A DNA stretch of 23,673 nt from an uncultured Chlorobiota bacterium (lineage in GTDB: Bacteria > Bacteroidota > Kapaibacteriia > OLB7): the NCBI GenBank assembly GCA_946481475.1, contig CAMLOB010000004.1:1-23673 (forward strand), given 5' to 3'. This document shows positions 1-6,915 of this stretch, piece after piece. Position 1 is the stretch's first letter. The number at the start of each line of letters is the position of its first letter. The notes below the pieces were generated by a model that worked only from the letters and a program-made list of their open reading frames with translations, was not told the DNA's origin and did not search any database. The position numbers and the translations under genes are program-made.

Positions 1-1
1 C

Positions 2-226
2 GGAGAGACGGAGATTCGGTTTTCGGTCGGACGGAACGAGCACGTGACGTTGAAGATCTATGATGCGTACGGGCGAGAGGTCCGTTCGCTGGTCGAAAAG
101 GAGTTCTATCCGCCGGGCCGTTACGCGGTGGAGTTCTCGGGAGCCGACCTGCCGTCGGGGACATATCTGGTGGAGTTGCGGACGTTGAACGGGAGGGTGA
201 CCGAGAAGGTGGTGTTGATGAGGTGA
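2..226 (+). CDS. C-terminal end of a T9SS-secreted host protein (partial)
   Basis: The frame is open from the left edge of the window, so the gene is cut at its 5' end; about 74 residues are visible. They read TEIRFSVGRNEHVTLKIYD, then an AYGREV stretch, an SGTYLVEL strand and a KVVLMR end. This is the layout of the type IX secretion type A sorting domain: a beta-sandwich tail recognised for export across the outer membrane and then removed or anchored. The body of the protein, and so its function, lies outside the window. It is taken as host DNA because this domain belongs to cell-surface proteins of FCB-group bacteria and no phage gene lies left of it. A perfect 10-bp hairpin follows. The domain call is fairly sure; host rather than phage-carried origin is inference. 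Confidence 0.8.
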   Translation, partial: GETEIRFSVGRNEHVTLKIYDAYGREVRSLVEKEFYPPGRYAVEFSGADLPSGTYLVELRTLNGRVTEKVVLMR

Positions 227-245
227 GACAGGGTGAATGGTTGAG

Positions 246-283
246 GAACCGCAGGGGGCAAACATCATTGTCTCCTGCGGTTC
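246..283 (+). terminator. Likely intrinsic terminator of the host gene
   Basis: A perfect 10-bp inverted repeat (GAACCGCAGG at 246-255, CCTGCGGTTC at 274-283) lies 20 bp after the stop codon of the T9SS gene, with an 18-nt loop. No U-run follows directly, so termination may be weak or bidirectional. Confidence 0.6.
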
Positions 284-370
284 ATTACCGTTCAATGGTG
301 GAGTAGTTATAGAGGTTGCGGTTCAAATGTGATGGGCATGGAGGGTCTCTGAAACCTGTGCAAGAATAAC

Positions 371-406
371 CACAAAAACACTAAGGGCACAAAGAATCAC
401 CAAGAA
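371..406. repeat. Degenerate CACNAAGNN-type tandem repeat, intergenic
   Basis: Four imperfect 8-10 bp units follow one another: CACAAAAA, CACTAAGGG, CACAAAGAAT, CACCAAGAA. The stretch is AT-rich and has no reading frame of note. Similar ACCACAAAGNCAC strings are familiar from intergenic DNA of environmental bacteria, so I read this as host sequence; that would put the phage end to its right. The family assignment is from memory only. Confidence 0.45.
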
Positions 407-589
407 GGCTTCCTCCTCTGTATCATACTTTATGCGCCGACTCTATTGTTTATGAGCAAATTATTAGAAAGGCAAGACACGAAATCAGGGAAATATCAAG
501 GGTAAGAAGAGAGGAATGTTCAAATTCTCCGGTTCGCGATTTCAACGCTGACAAGGCTTTCGCGGAATGGTGAAAAAAAACAAAGATCA

Positions 590-663
590 TTTCGGAACTT
601 TCGGAACTTTCGGAACGCATTTTCGGAACTTTCGGAACCGTTAATGTGAACGCATTACGGAAC
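590..663. repeat. TTTCGGAAC 9-bp direct-repeat array at the left phage end
   Basis: TTTCGGAAC occurs three times head to tail (590-598, 599-607, 608-616). After a GCAT spacer come two more copies (621-629, 630-638), and a diverged copy (TTACGGAAC) at 655-663. A second layer is visible: GAACGCATT at 613-621 and again at 648-656, and GGAACCGTTAAT (634-645) matched by GGAACCCTTAAT (659-670). The array sits between the repressor stop codon and the expected phage terminus, where Mu has its transposase-binding L sites. It may bind MuA-like transposase or the repressor. The repeats are certain; the role is inference. Confidence 0.8.
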
Positions 664-673
664 CCTTAATCTG

Positions 674-1339
674 CTACATGTCCCGAACAAGCTTGATGAC
701 GACGCCGTGAATCCGCAGGGCCATCCCGGCTCGGATTTCCATCGGCGGGTACTTCGCATTTTCCGGGTAAAGCCAGACCCGGTTCCCCATGTATTGAAGT
801 CGCTTGATGCACAATTCCCCGTCGACGGTTGCGATCACGATCTGACCCGACTGCGCCGTTTCCTTCGACTCGACGACCACAATATCCCCCGACTCAATTC
901 CCGCCCCCTCCATGCTATCCCCTACCACACGACACGCGATGACCTTCCCAAGCGGTCGGTCCATCACAAGTTCTTCCAGCGAGATCATTTGTTCGACGTC
1001 GTCGCTTGCCGGTGATGTCGCGCCTGCCGGTGCCGGTACCAAGAACAGCGGGATGCGGTTCCCGCTCGGGGTCGTGATGGCTGAATACGGCTGCATCCCA
1101 TTATGGGGCGATCCGACCCGCTCCCCGTAGATCACATAGTTCCAGTCTACGTGAAATCCCCGCTCATCACAAATCGGGATAATCTCATCAATCGGCAATC
1201 GGGAGTTGCGCGTTCTCCAGTTGGAGATCGTGTTTTGTGCCTTATTCAAAAATTCCGCCAGTTCGGTGTCCCGCTCGATTCGCAGTTCCTCTTTTAACCG
1301 ATCAAGCAAAATCCCGGTATGTGATTTTGTTCTTGACAT
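674..1339 (-). CDS. Phage repressor, CI-type HTH with S24 (LexA-like) peptidase domain
   Basis: A 221-residue lysogeny repressor transcribed leftward, in the position of Mu c. The N-terminal part (about 8-70) reads as a CI-type helix-turn-helix (TELAEFLNKAQNTISNW with a following helix). The C-terminal part (about 95-220) is an S24 peptidase: GDSMEGAGI gives the nucleophile Ser142 and the ELCIKRL strand gives the general base Lys179. An Ala105-Gly106 pair in the linker (VPAPAGATS) is a plausible self-cleavage site. By the family, it would block the early promoter and be inactivated through RecA-stimulated autocleavage on DNA damage. This differs from the classical Mu c repressor, which has no peptidase domain. 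The start codon lies only about 70 bp from the divergent ner-like gene; no clear ribosome site precedes it, so a very short leader is possible. Confidence 0.88.
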   Translation of the reverse strand: MSRTKSHTGILLDRLKEELRIERDTELAEFLNKAQNTISNWRTRNSRLPIDEIIPICDERGFHVDWNYVIYGERVGSPHNGMQPYSAITTPSGNRIPLFLVPAPAGATSPASDDVEQMISLEELVMDRPLGKVIACRVVGDSMEGAGIESGDIVVVESKETAQSGQIVIATVDGELCIKRLQYMGNRVWLYPENAKYPPMEIRAGMALRIHGVVIKLVRDM

Positions 1340-1389
1340 TACACAGATTGGGATTTATATTTGTCAACCCAATGTCAAATATACGTCAA
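1333..1389. promoter_or_regulatory. Early promoter and operator region between repressor and ner-like gene
   Basis: A near-consensus sigma-70 type promoter points right: TTGACA at 1333-1338, 17-bp spacer, TATATT at 1356-1361, giving a start about 40 nt before the ner-like ATG. Overlapping it are GTCAA motifs at 1363-1367, 1374-1378 and 1385-1389, exactly 11 bp apart, an inverted copy (TTGACATT 1333-1340 against AATGTCAA 1371-1378), and an ATTGGG/CCCAAT inverted repeat (1347-1352, 1368-1373). This looks like a compact operator for the repressor and/or the Ner-like protein. FCB hosts often use a different -10 consensus, so promoter strength is uncertain. Confidence 0.65.
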
Positions 1390-1406
1390 CATCGCAGAAT
1401 GTGAAG

Positions 1407-1619
1407 ATGAAAATTCCAAACGTCGACATGAGGCGCGCCCCGTACCGGGGGATTTATACTGAACTGGCTGAAGAATTGGGGGTGTCGCGGGAGGCGATTC
1501 GAGCGGCGGTGACCGTGCATAAAAATCCGCGCATCATTCACTTGGTGGCCGAGCGGGTCGAGCAGCGCAAACAAGAGCAGCGACAGGCGGAGCGGAGGTT
1601 GCGCAATGCGGCTGCATGA
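1407..1619 (+). CDS. Small HTH protein in the Ner position
   Basis: A 70-residue protein, first gene of the rightward early operon. Residues about 17-45 (YTELAEELGVSREAIRAAV) form a helix-turn-helix; the tail is highly charged (EQRKQEQRQAERR). Size, place between repressor and transposase, and direction match Ner of Mu-like phages, a Cro-like down-regulator of early and repressor transcription. Sequence similarity to Ner itself was not established. ATG 1407 was chosen over the in-frame GTG at 1401 because it follows a GTGAAG ribosome-site-like stretch. It overlaps the transposase start by 14 bp, suggesting coupled translation. Confidence 0.65.
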   Translation: MKIPNVDMRRAPYRGIYTELAEELGVSREAIRAAVTVHKNPRIIHLVAERVEQRKQEQRQAERRLRNAAA

Positions 1620-3414
1620 ATCCCCGATTGAATCGATCGCCCGGCGCGGCATCACGGCGGAACAGATTGCCGAACAACTCGGCATTTCCGTCCGGGCCGT
1701 CAGGAAGAAGAAGGGAATCGACCGATTCGTGATCGGTCAGGCGGCGGGCGGCATTGGGCGGAACGCCTCGCTCTACGATCCGGGCGCGCTCACACTTTGG
1801 CCAGCGTTCCAGGCTCCCGAGAAGATCGATCGGAAAAGTGCGCGTCAGGGTCGGAGCGATTGCGGTCTTCCGCGCAAGGTGTCGGAAGAACTGTGGGAAC
1901 AGGTCGTCGCGCGGGTGAAGGCTCTCTATCTGGCGAACGCTCAGCAGAACCTGAAGCTTGCATGCGAGGAAGCCGAGCGGCAACTGACTGCCGAAGGGAT
2001 TGAAGTTCCGCTTGACGTGTACATGCGCCTGCGCCGAACCCACACCGATCACGACGGGCAATATATCAGTGAGTATAGGCGGGAGAACTGGAAGCTCACA
2101 CACCAGTCCCAGTGGAGGAAGAAGGACACGGCACTGGCGATGCCGGTTCTGCGCTACGATTATCAAAGCATCTTTGAGTCTGCCGGATGGGCGGGTGAAG
2201 GCTTCGGCGCGCTCAGGGTCTGGGCGATTGACGTCAGGAAGAATGATGTGTGGACCGAAGATTTCGACGGGACGCACTCGATGCCGCTGGGCGTCTATAT
2301 CCGCGACGGACTGACCGGCTTCCCACTTTGGATGGAACCGATCCGCACCGAAACGCAGAACGATCTGATTCGAGCGTATATCGCCTGCGGTTTGGCGTGG
2401 GGAACCTTCCCCGACATTGCGGTCGGGATCGATAACGGTCGGGCGATGATCGCCCCACGCACGAAAGGCGTGATCGCCGCATCGCTCCCGGACGAAGCAT
2501 GGGAGCGGGCGCAAAGCCGACCGGAAATCTTCGGCGCGGGGACGTCCTGTTCTCCGATTCTACAGAACATCCCCAATATCCCACAAGCGGTTTTCAAAGC
2601 TGCGCTCGAACGGAGTTTTCGCCAAATGAAAGACGAGTTCGACGCGACTCACCATCCGCGCCACTATCAAGGGGGGGACCGAAAAGAGGCGGTGCAGTTG
2701 ACGCTCTCGGCGATGCCGGTGTTTCCCACAAACATGTTGAAGGCGGGCGATTACTACAAAGGTCTGGCGGCGTGGCTATGGGGTGACTATGTGGATCGTT
2801 CCCGACCGAATCAATATCCCCTCTTCAAGGAACGGGGATGGGATACGAGTATCGCAAACGTCCATCAATACTATGGCGGCCTGCCAAGCCGGAACGGGCA
2901 AATGCCGGAAGGTACACGCCTTGCAAAGCTCCTCTTCCACGCTACCGAAAAACCGCACATCGTCAAAGCCCAGCTGGGATACATCGACGTCACGATCAAC
3001 GGCACATACGCCCGATGGATCTGCAAAGAGTTGCACGCCTATCACGGTCGCCGCGTTGCAGTGATACCCATTCCGGGGATGGAGGATGAACGGGCGGTCG
3101 TGATGTTGGCCGACGACAAACGCGACCCGGTTTTCGTCGGATTCGCATTCAACGGATTCGTTCGCCACGTCGACCGGATCGCACCGGCAAAGGAAGCGCG
3201 CAACGACGCCCAGACGCACATACGCACGCAGCTACGTGAAGAGCGGGAAAGCGCACAAGAGGGGACGTGGCACACGCACAACACACCGACCTTGCCTGCT
3301 ACATCGGATCGGATTGCTGGCGAACTCTACATCGATCCGAACGATGCCGAGATCGTAGATCACGACGACGACGATACCGATCAACTACTCAGCGACGTGG
3401 AGGACTTGCTATGA
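1606..3414 (+). CDS. MuA-type DDE transposase
   Basis: A 602-residue transposase (MuA has 663). It would bind the phage ends, cut and join them to target DNA for integration and replicative transposition. Residues 1-40 hold an HTH (ITAEQIAEQLGISVRAVRKK) preceding an end-binding region. The catalytic core shows D209 (WAIDVRKND), D276 (VGIDNGR) and E335 (ALERSFRQMKDEF). The D-to-D distance of 67 equals that of MuA (D269-D336) and the D-to-E distance of 59 is close to MuA's 56, supporting these as the triad. A Mu-transposase C-terminal beta domain follows at about 420-520, and the last 50 residues are acidic (DHDDDDTDQ). The start has a GGAGG at 1594-1598. The stop overlaps the next start (ATGA), but that next gene is not MuB. 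Confidence 0.93.
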   Translation: MRLHESPIESIARRGITAEQIAEQLGISVRAVRKKKGIDRFVIGQAAGGIGRNASLYDPGALTLWPAFQAPEKIDRKSARQGRSDCGLPRKVSEELWEQVVARVKALYLANAQQNLKLACEEAERQLTAEGIEVPLDVYMRLRRTHTDHDGQYISEYRRENWKLTHQSQWRKKDTALAMPVLRYDYQSIFESAGWAGEGFGALRVWAIDVRKNDVWTEDFDGTHSMPLGVYIRDGLTGFPLWMEPIRTETQNDLIRAYIACGLAWGTFPDIAVGIDNGRAMIAPRTKGVIAASLPDEAWERAQSRPEIFGAGTSCSPILQNIPNIPQAVFKAALERSFRQMKDEFDATHHPRHYQGGDRKEAVQLTLSAMPVFPTNMLKAGDYYKGLAAWLWGDYVDRSRPNQYPLFKERGWDTSIANVHQYYGGLPSRNGQMPEGTRLAKLLFHATEKPHIVKAQLGYIDVTINGTYARWICKELHAYHGRRVAVIPIPGMEDERAVVMLADDKRDPVFVGFAFNGFVRHVDRIAPAKEARNDAQTHIRTQLREERESAQEGTWHTHNTPTLPATSDRIAGELYIDPNDAEIVDHDDDDTDQLLSDVEDLL

Positions 3415-4142
3415 CCGACCGTGATCGACAGAAGATCATTGCACGCATCGCCGCGCTGCTGGCTCTTGCGACCAACAACGACAACGCGCACGAAGCCGAA
3501 TCGGCGATGGAAAAAGCGAAGGGGTTGATGCAGGAATATCGCGTGAGCGAAATGGATGTGCAGGACGCGCGGGATCAAGGGGGCATCGGAGAAGAGTATA
3601 TCCGAACGACGACGACGCGGATACCGGGATGGAAGAAGATTCTGGCGGCGCGCCTCCCGCCGCTCCTGAACTGCAGTGCGATAGCGAGCGACAGATACAC
3701 GAATGGCACCGGGCGTGTGGTGATCCTGATTGTCGGCAATGAAATCGACCGACTCTTCTGCGTGCATCTGCTCGAATCGCTCTTCGTGCAGATCGAGCGG
3801 ATCGGGCAAGAAAAGAGAAAACAGTGGCGGAAGAGTAAGCGCAAGCGGACAAGACTGGAAAGCTACCGTCAGGGCGTTGCGTTCGGCGTGCTTGCGCGCG
3901 TCCGACAATTGATGCGGGCAACCGATGGTATGTCGGGGCTTGTCAGGGTAGGCGATCTGAAGAAGATCGATGAATGGATCGAAAGGAAATACGAGATAGA
4001 AAAAGGACAAATCAAAACCAAACCAAACCGGGATTTCGTGGCGGGGTTGCATGACTCGAAACGGCTGACCGTGGCACGCGCGGTGTCGTCAGCGAAGATG
4101 TGTGAACCGCTCGGATTGAATCCCACAACAAACAAGGAGTAG
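3411..4142 (+). CDS. DUF2786-type protein
   Basis: A 243-residue protein coupled to the transposase by an ATGA overlap. Residues 1-50 (IIARIAALLALATNNDN, HEAESAMEKAKGLMQEY) match the DUF2786 pattern, a helical N-terminal domain seen in many phage early regions and of unknown function. The middle (about 85-180) is mixed and rich in basic residues (RKQWRKSKRKRTR), suggesting nucleic-acid contact. It sits where Mu carries the B target-capture ATPase, but no Walker A or B motif is visible, so it is not a MuB homologue. A role in transposition is possible from position only. Confidence 0.7.
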   Translation: MTDRDRQKIIARIAALLALATNNDNAHEAESAMEKAKGLMQEYRVSEMDVQDARDQGGIGEEYIRTTTTRIPGWKKILAARLPPLLNCSAIASDRYTNGTGRVVILIVGNEIDRLFCVHLLESLFVQIERIGQEKRKQWRKSKRKRTRLESYRQGVAFGVLARVRQLMRATDGMSGLVRVGDLKKIDEWIERKYEIEKGQIKTKPNRDFVAGLHDSKRLTVARAVSSAKMCEPLGLNPTTNKE

Positions 4143-4145
4143 CAA

Positions 4146-4511
4146 ATGTCAACACGAGAACTCGCAACGCAGAACATGGCACAGGCGCCATCGATTACGG
4201 ACGCGCTTTCGGCGGTCCTGAGCGACGACGCTATCGACTACATCAACGAACGGGGCGCGGAGGTCGGCGCGCTGTCGGCGATGGAACTGAAGCTGGTACA
4301 AAAGGCGCGGAAGCTGAAAGAGAAGATCGACGCATCGCCGGAAGCGCAGCAGCTGAAGACGATCAAGGGTAAGCTGAAGCAGGTCAAGGATAAGCGGTCG
4401 GAGACTGTAACGAAGATCGCTGGCGTGATCGAGAAAGAGCTTGGGCCGAAAGCCGACCAGGCTGTCGATCAGCTGTTCGGCGAGACACCGAAAGCATTGA
4501 ATGGGAGGTGA
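4146..4511 (+). CDS. Hypothetical coiled-coil protein
   Basis: A 121-residue protein not recognised as a named family. After a short N-terminal part, residues about 45-100 are a lysine/glutamate-rich helix with heptad spacing (LKLVQKARKLKEKI, KGKLKQVKDKRSE), consistent with a coiled coil. It has a good ribosome site (AGGAG, 8 nt before the ATG) and lies in the early operon directly after the DUF2786 gene. No catalytic motif, signal peptide or membrane segment is seen. Confidence 0.65.
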   Translation: MSTRELATQNMAQAPSITDALSAVLSDDAIDYINERGAEVGALSAMELKLVQKARKLKEKIDASPEAQQLKTIKGKLKQVKDKRSETVTKIAGVIEKELGPKADQAVDQLFGETPKALNGR

Positions 4512-4514
4512 GAG

Positions 4515-4955
4515 ATGATGGAAGCATTACAAGCAAATCCGTGTCGTGAATGCGATAGTGTCCCCACTGTGAACGAGGTGACCGAAAGCCTGTTGATTAT
4601 CGGATGTAAATGCCAAGAGTTGACCTTTGATCAAAAACACGTGCAGGGCGCTCCTATGTCGCTGGAGTATGCAGTGGCTATGTGGAATCGCAAATGCGGA
4701 AAGTTGACGATGGAGGGTGATGTCGCCTTTATCGAGAGGATGAAACAGGAAGCGCAGAACGCTCGCCGGAAGTTCCCGGATACGCGACGTGCCATGCTGG
4801 CGTTGATGGAAGAGGTCGGCGAACTGGCGAAATCTTTTCTTGAAGAGGGTCCGCGTAGGCGATACGATGAAGCTGTTCAAGTTGCGGTGATGGCAATGCG
4901 GATTGCTGTTGAAGGCGACGAAGCTGCATTGCCAGAAGGGGAGGTGTTCGGATGA
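4515..4955 (+). CDS. Lar-like zinc domain fused to a MazG-like domain
   Basis: A 146-residue protein with two parts. Residues 8-62 resemble the Lar restriction-alleviation family: a PCRECDS zinc knuckle, a later GCKC pair and the AVAMWNRK signature that ends that family. Residues about 85-135 resemble MazG-type NTP pyrophosphohydrolases: RAMLALMEEVGELAKS carries the EExxE metal-binding helix, and DEAVQVAVMAMR could give the second acidic helix. By these families it might counter host restriction and hydrolyse nucleotides, but both domains are short and degenerate, so activity is unproven. ATGs at 4515 and 4518 are both possible. It overlaps the next gene by an ATGA. Confidence 0.6.
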   Translation: MMEALQANPCRECDSVPTVNEVTESLLIIGCKCQELTFDQKHVQGAPMSLEYAVAMWNRKCGKLTMEGDVAFIERMKQEAQNARRKFPDTRRAMLALMEEVGELAKSFLEEGPRRRYDEAVQVAVMAMRIAVEGDEAALPEGEVFG

Positions 4956-5176
4956 CGTTTGACGCAACACACGACGTCTGCCCCGAGTGCCAGCGCACGC
5001 TGTGTGACCGGCGCCCTTCCGATGCTTTGCTCGACACGGCCACGATTATGGAGCTTGAAATCGAGATCGAACGAATTGAACGCGACCGTGATTTCTGGGT
5101 AGTTGTTGCGGTGTGGTCGCTGTGTGTCGCGCTGATAGGGGCCGGTCTCGGAGCCGTAGCGGAGAGGTTCTTATGA
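4952..5176 (+). CDS. Small zinc-knuckle membrane protein
   Basis: A 74-residue protein. Residues 9-18 hold a CPECQRTLC cysteine cluster, residues 30-47 a charged helix (MELEIEIERIERDRD), and residues 49-70 one hydrophobic segment (VVVAVWSLCVALIGAGLGAV), so a single-pass membrane protein with a short cytoplasmic domain is likely. The function is unknown. It is embedded in a chain of ATGA overlaps, with the preceding gene at 4952-4955 and the following gene at 5173-5176, so it is very probably translated. Confidence 0.6.
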   Translation: MTFDATHDVCPECQRTLCDRRPSDALLDTATIMELEIEIERIERDRDFWVVVAVWSLCVALIGAGLGAVAERFL

Positions 5177-5448
5177 ACCTCTACCAGATCTACTATGTCG
5201 CCGCCACGCAAGAACGGGGCGTAGCTGTCGCCCACGGTCCAAACTGGCACAAGGCGTGGCAAGTGGTGGTCACCACGCTGTACATGAACAACCCCCAACA
5301 GATTCCGGTTCTGCTACTCAAAGTTTGCCGGGTCGTCGGGGAGATGTTGCACACCGAATTTCAAACAACCTATCGAACCGATGATGAACAGGAACTGGCA
5401 ATTGAAGCGCATACATCAGCTGACGGCGGCCCTCGGCATGGATCGTGA
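5173..5448 (+). CDS. Hypothetical protein
   Basis: A 91-residue protein of unknown function. It begins MNLYQIYYVAATQERGVAVA and looks like a small mixed alpha/beta domain without cysteine clusters or membrane segments. The ATGA overlap with the preceding gene supports the start. Its last 65-68 bp overlap the start of the GemA-like gene in another frame, more than is usual here, so its C-terminal residues may be of little importance. Confidence 0.5.
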   Translation: MNLYQIYYVAATQERGVAVAHGPNWHKAWQVVVTTLYMNNPQQIPVLLLKVCRVVGEMLHTEFQTTYRTDDEQELAIEAHTSADGGPRHGS

Positions 5449-6028
5449 AGCATACGAAGAAATGCTTGTGCAGTCGTGGGGCGTCAGTAGTAGTACGGAC
5501 CTGACGCCGGAACAGCGGCACATGTTGATCGGCAGGCTGACCGAAGCGGCAACGGCGCAAGGGGTCTGGCATGATCGAGAGAAGACGGTCGTGCCCCGCG
5601 CCAGCGGGGACGCGAAGCGGCGGTTGCGCTACCACACGCTATGGTGCGCAGTCCGCCGGGCGGAACTACCGGCGTTCGTGTTGGAAGACGGACGACGACT
5701 GGAAGGAGAAAAGCTGCGGTCATGGTTGATCGAGCAGTTCGATTCTGTTCGGAGTCAGCCCCAGCGAAAGGCGGTGACGTCGATCCCCAAATCTATTCTT
5801 CGGCACCTGTCGGAAACTTTTGTGAACCCGATCTGCAATCGATGGCTGAGCGAGCGCGGGTCGCGGCAATGGAACGACAAGAGCAAGTTCTATATCGACG
5901 AACTGAGCAGTCAGGAAGTAAAGTATTTGACCGAACGCTGGAAGGAATTTCAGCGGGTTATCGAGAACGAAAGTAGCGAAGTAAACGTGCCAATTCAGGA
6001 CCTACCACATAACACAACGGAGAATTGA
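5381..6028 (+). CDS. GemA-like (Mu gp16, DUF1018) regulatory protein
   Basis: A 215-residue protein. The N-terminal 60 residues (LKRIHQLTAALGMDREAYEEML, then SSSTDLTPEQRHMLIGRL) follow the pattern of the gp16/GemA family of Mu-like phages, named in Mu for effects on host gene expression and DNA topology. The C-terminal half is more divergent and basic. ATGs at 5381 and 5384 are equivalent; a later start at 5438 would cut the family motif. The gene lies in the middle part of the early operon, as in Mu, and is one of the best markers after MuA that this is a Mu-like element. Confidence 0.72.
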   Translation: MMNRNWQLKRIHQLTAALGMDREAYEEMLVQSWGVSSSTDLTPEQRHMLIGRLTEAATAQGVWHDREKTVVPRASGDAKRRLRYHTLWCAVRRAELPAFVLEDGRRLEGEKLRSWLIEQFDSVRSQPQRKAVTSIPKSILRHLSETFVNPICNRWLSERGSRQWNDKSKFYIDELSSQEVKYLTERWKEFQRVIENESSEVNVPIQDLPHNTTEN

Positions 6029-6029
6029 A

Positions 6030-6626
6030 ATGGCAAAAAAAGCACTGGTAGAACAGATCGACAGCAACAACAAGACGTTGCGGGTAGATGGAGAAACGGG
6101 CGACGATCACGTCGCGGAGACGCGCGCGTTCTGCGAGCGTATGTCGAATGAAAAGCTGATTGAATATCACGGCATCGTGACGCAGGTGATTAACAGCAAT
6201 CTGAAGGAAGTGGAAGTTATCGAACAGGTGCTGGCTGCTCGGTTTCCTTGCGAACAGACGTATGAGCTTCTGACGACGAAACACGGCGTCGCCGAGCGGA
6301 AGGTCAGAAATTCGTATGTGCCGAAACCTGAAAAGATGGAAAACTTGTGGGTGTATCTCGGCCCGGATTACAGCACCTACATCGACGAGAAAGCTGAGTA
6401 CAATATCGATCCTCACAAGGTAAGCGACCTGATGACATTGATCGAAAAGCAGGGTGGAGAACCGCGTGATTATCTGATTATTAATCGGAAGTATGCGGCG
6501 ACGAAGAAGGCTGTGAATGAAATCAAGGACGGTAGTAAAATCGGCAAGACGTTGTCAAGGGTGTTCGACGTAATCCAGAAGGTTACGGTGAAGGTCCGCC
6601 CGGTCAACGAGGGGGCAAAGAAATAG
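6030..6626 (+). CDS. Hypothetical phage protein
   Basis: A 198-residue protein, unrecognised. It has a clear ribosome site (GGAG before ATG 6030). It is mostly helical and charged by eye, with a YSTYIDEKAEYNIDPHKVSDL stretch near residue 115 and a lysine-rich end (VKVRPVNEGAKK). No zinc cluster, nucleotide loop or membrane segment is visible. Position in the Mu early operon suggests a role in replication or host takeover, but nothing in the sequence supports a specific one. Confidence 0.65.
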   Translation: MAKKALVEQIDSNNKTLRVDGETGDDHVAETRAFCERMSNEKLIEYHGIVTQVINSNLKEVEVIEQVLAARFPCEQTYELLTTKHGVAERKVRNSYVPKPEKMENLWVYLGPDYSTYIDEKAEYNIDPHKVSDLMTLIEKQGGEPRDYLIINRKYAATKKAVNEIKDGSKIGKTLSRVFDVIQKVTVKVRPVNEGAKK

Positions 6627-6627
6627 G

Positions 6628-6915
6628 GTGAAGAGGTACGAACAAGCCCAGCAGTTCACGGACCACCTGCGGGTGCTCTGTGAACAGATAGACCAGAAGC
6701 GACAAACGCTTCTGGGGAACTTGAACGCCGTGTCTCACGCAGTCTCGCCTGAAGTTGCGATGGGCGTGCGGAAGCTGGCGTTCGAGTTTGATTGTCTCGG
6801 TGCGCGGGTAGAAGAGATATGGGAACTACTTCTCCCTTTTTGCGTGCTGAGTGACGACGCACGGGATTACGCCGACATTAACGCCACACTCACCACAATG
6901 ATGGAGGAAGCATGA
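6628..6915 (+). CDS. Hypothetical protein (GTG start)
   Basis: A 95-residue helical protein (QAQQFTDHLRVLCEQIDQKR, then LNAVSHAVSPEVAMGVRKLA). GTG 6628 follows the previous stop by one base; no in-frame ATG occurs before residue 48, so GTG is the only start that keeps the open frame. The stop overlaps the next ATG. The function is unknown. Confidence 0.55.
   Translation: MKRYEQAQQFTDHLRVLCEQIDQKRQTLLGNLNAVSHAVSPEVAMGVRKLAFEFDCLGARVEEIWELLLPFCVLSDDARDYADINATLTTMMEEA

Larger units (their letters stand above)
227..673. other. Non-coding host/phage junction, probable attL region
   Basis: This 447-bp gap holds no convincing gene. It contains the host terminator (246-283), the degenerate repeats (371-406), an AT-rich stretch (about 410-590) and the 9-bp repeat array (590-663). 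In Mu the order is attL, leftward repressor, operators, ner, A; the same order here puts the phage left end inside this gap, most likely between 410 and 590. Mu-family ends start with 5'-TG; one candidate is the TG at 571-572 just before an A-run, but the terminus cannot be fixed without an empty-site sequence or the right end. Confidence 0.5.

Noticed and set aside
552..582. Resemblance of CTTTCGCGG...GTGAAAAAAAAC to Mu end sites
   Set aside because: The similarity is short and from memory; TTTCG and A-runs occur by chance, so it cannot fix the phage terminus.
1338..1367. Leftward promoter TTGACA-18-TGTAAT for the repressor
   Set aside because: The -10 overlaps the repressor start codon, so transcription would begin inside the gene. 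No other leftward promoter was clear.
1534..2514. Leftward open frame of 326 codons
   Set aside because: It is opposite the HTH and catalytic part of the MuA transposase; composition is shadow-like and no motif is seen.
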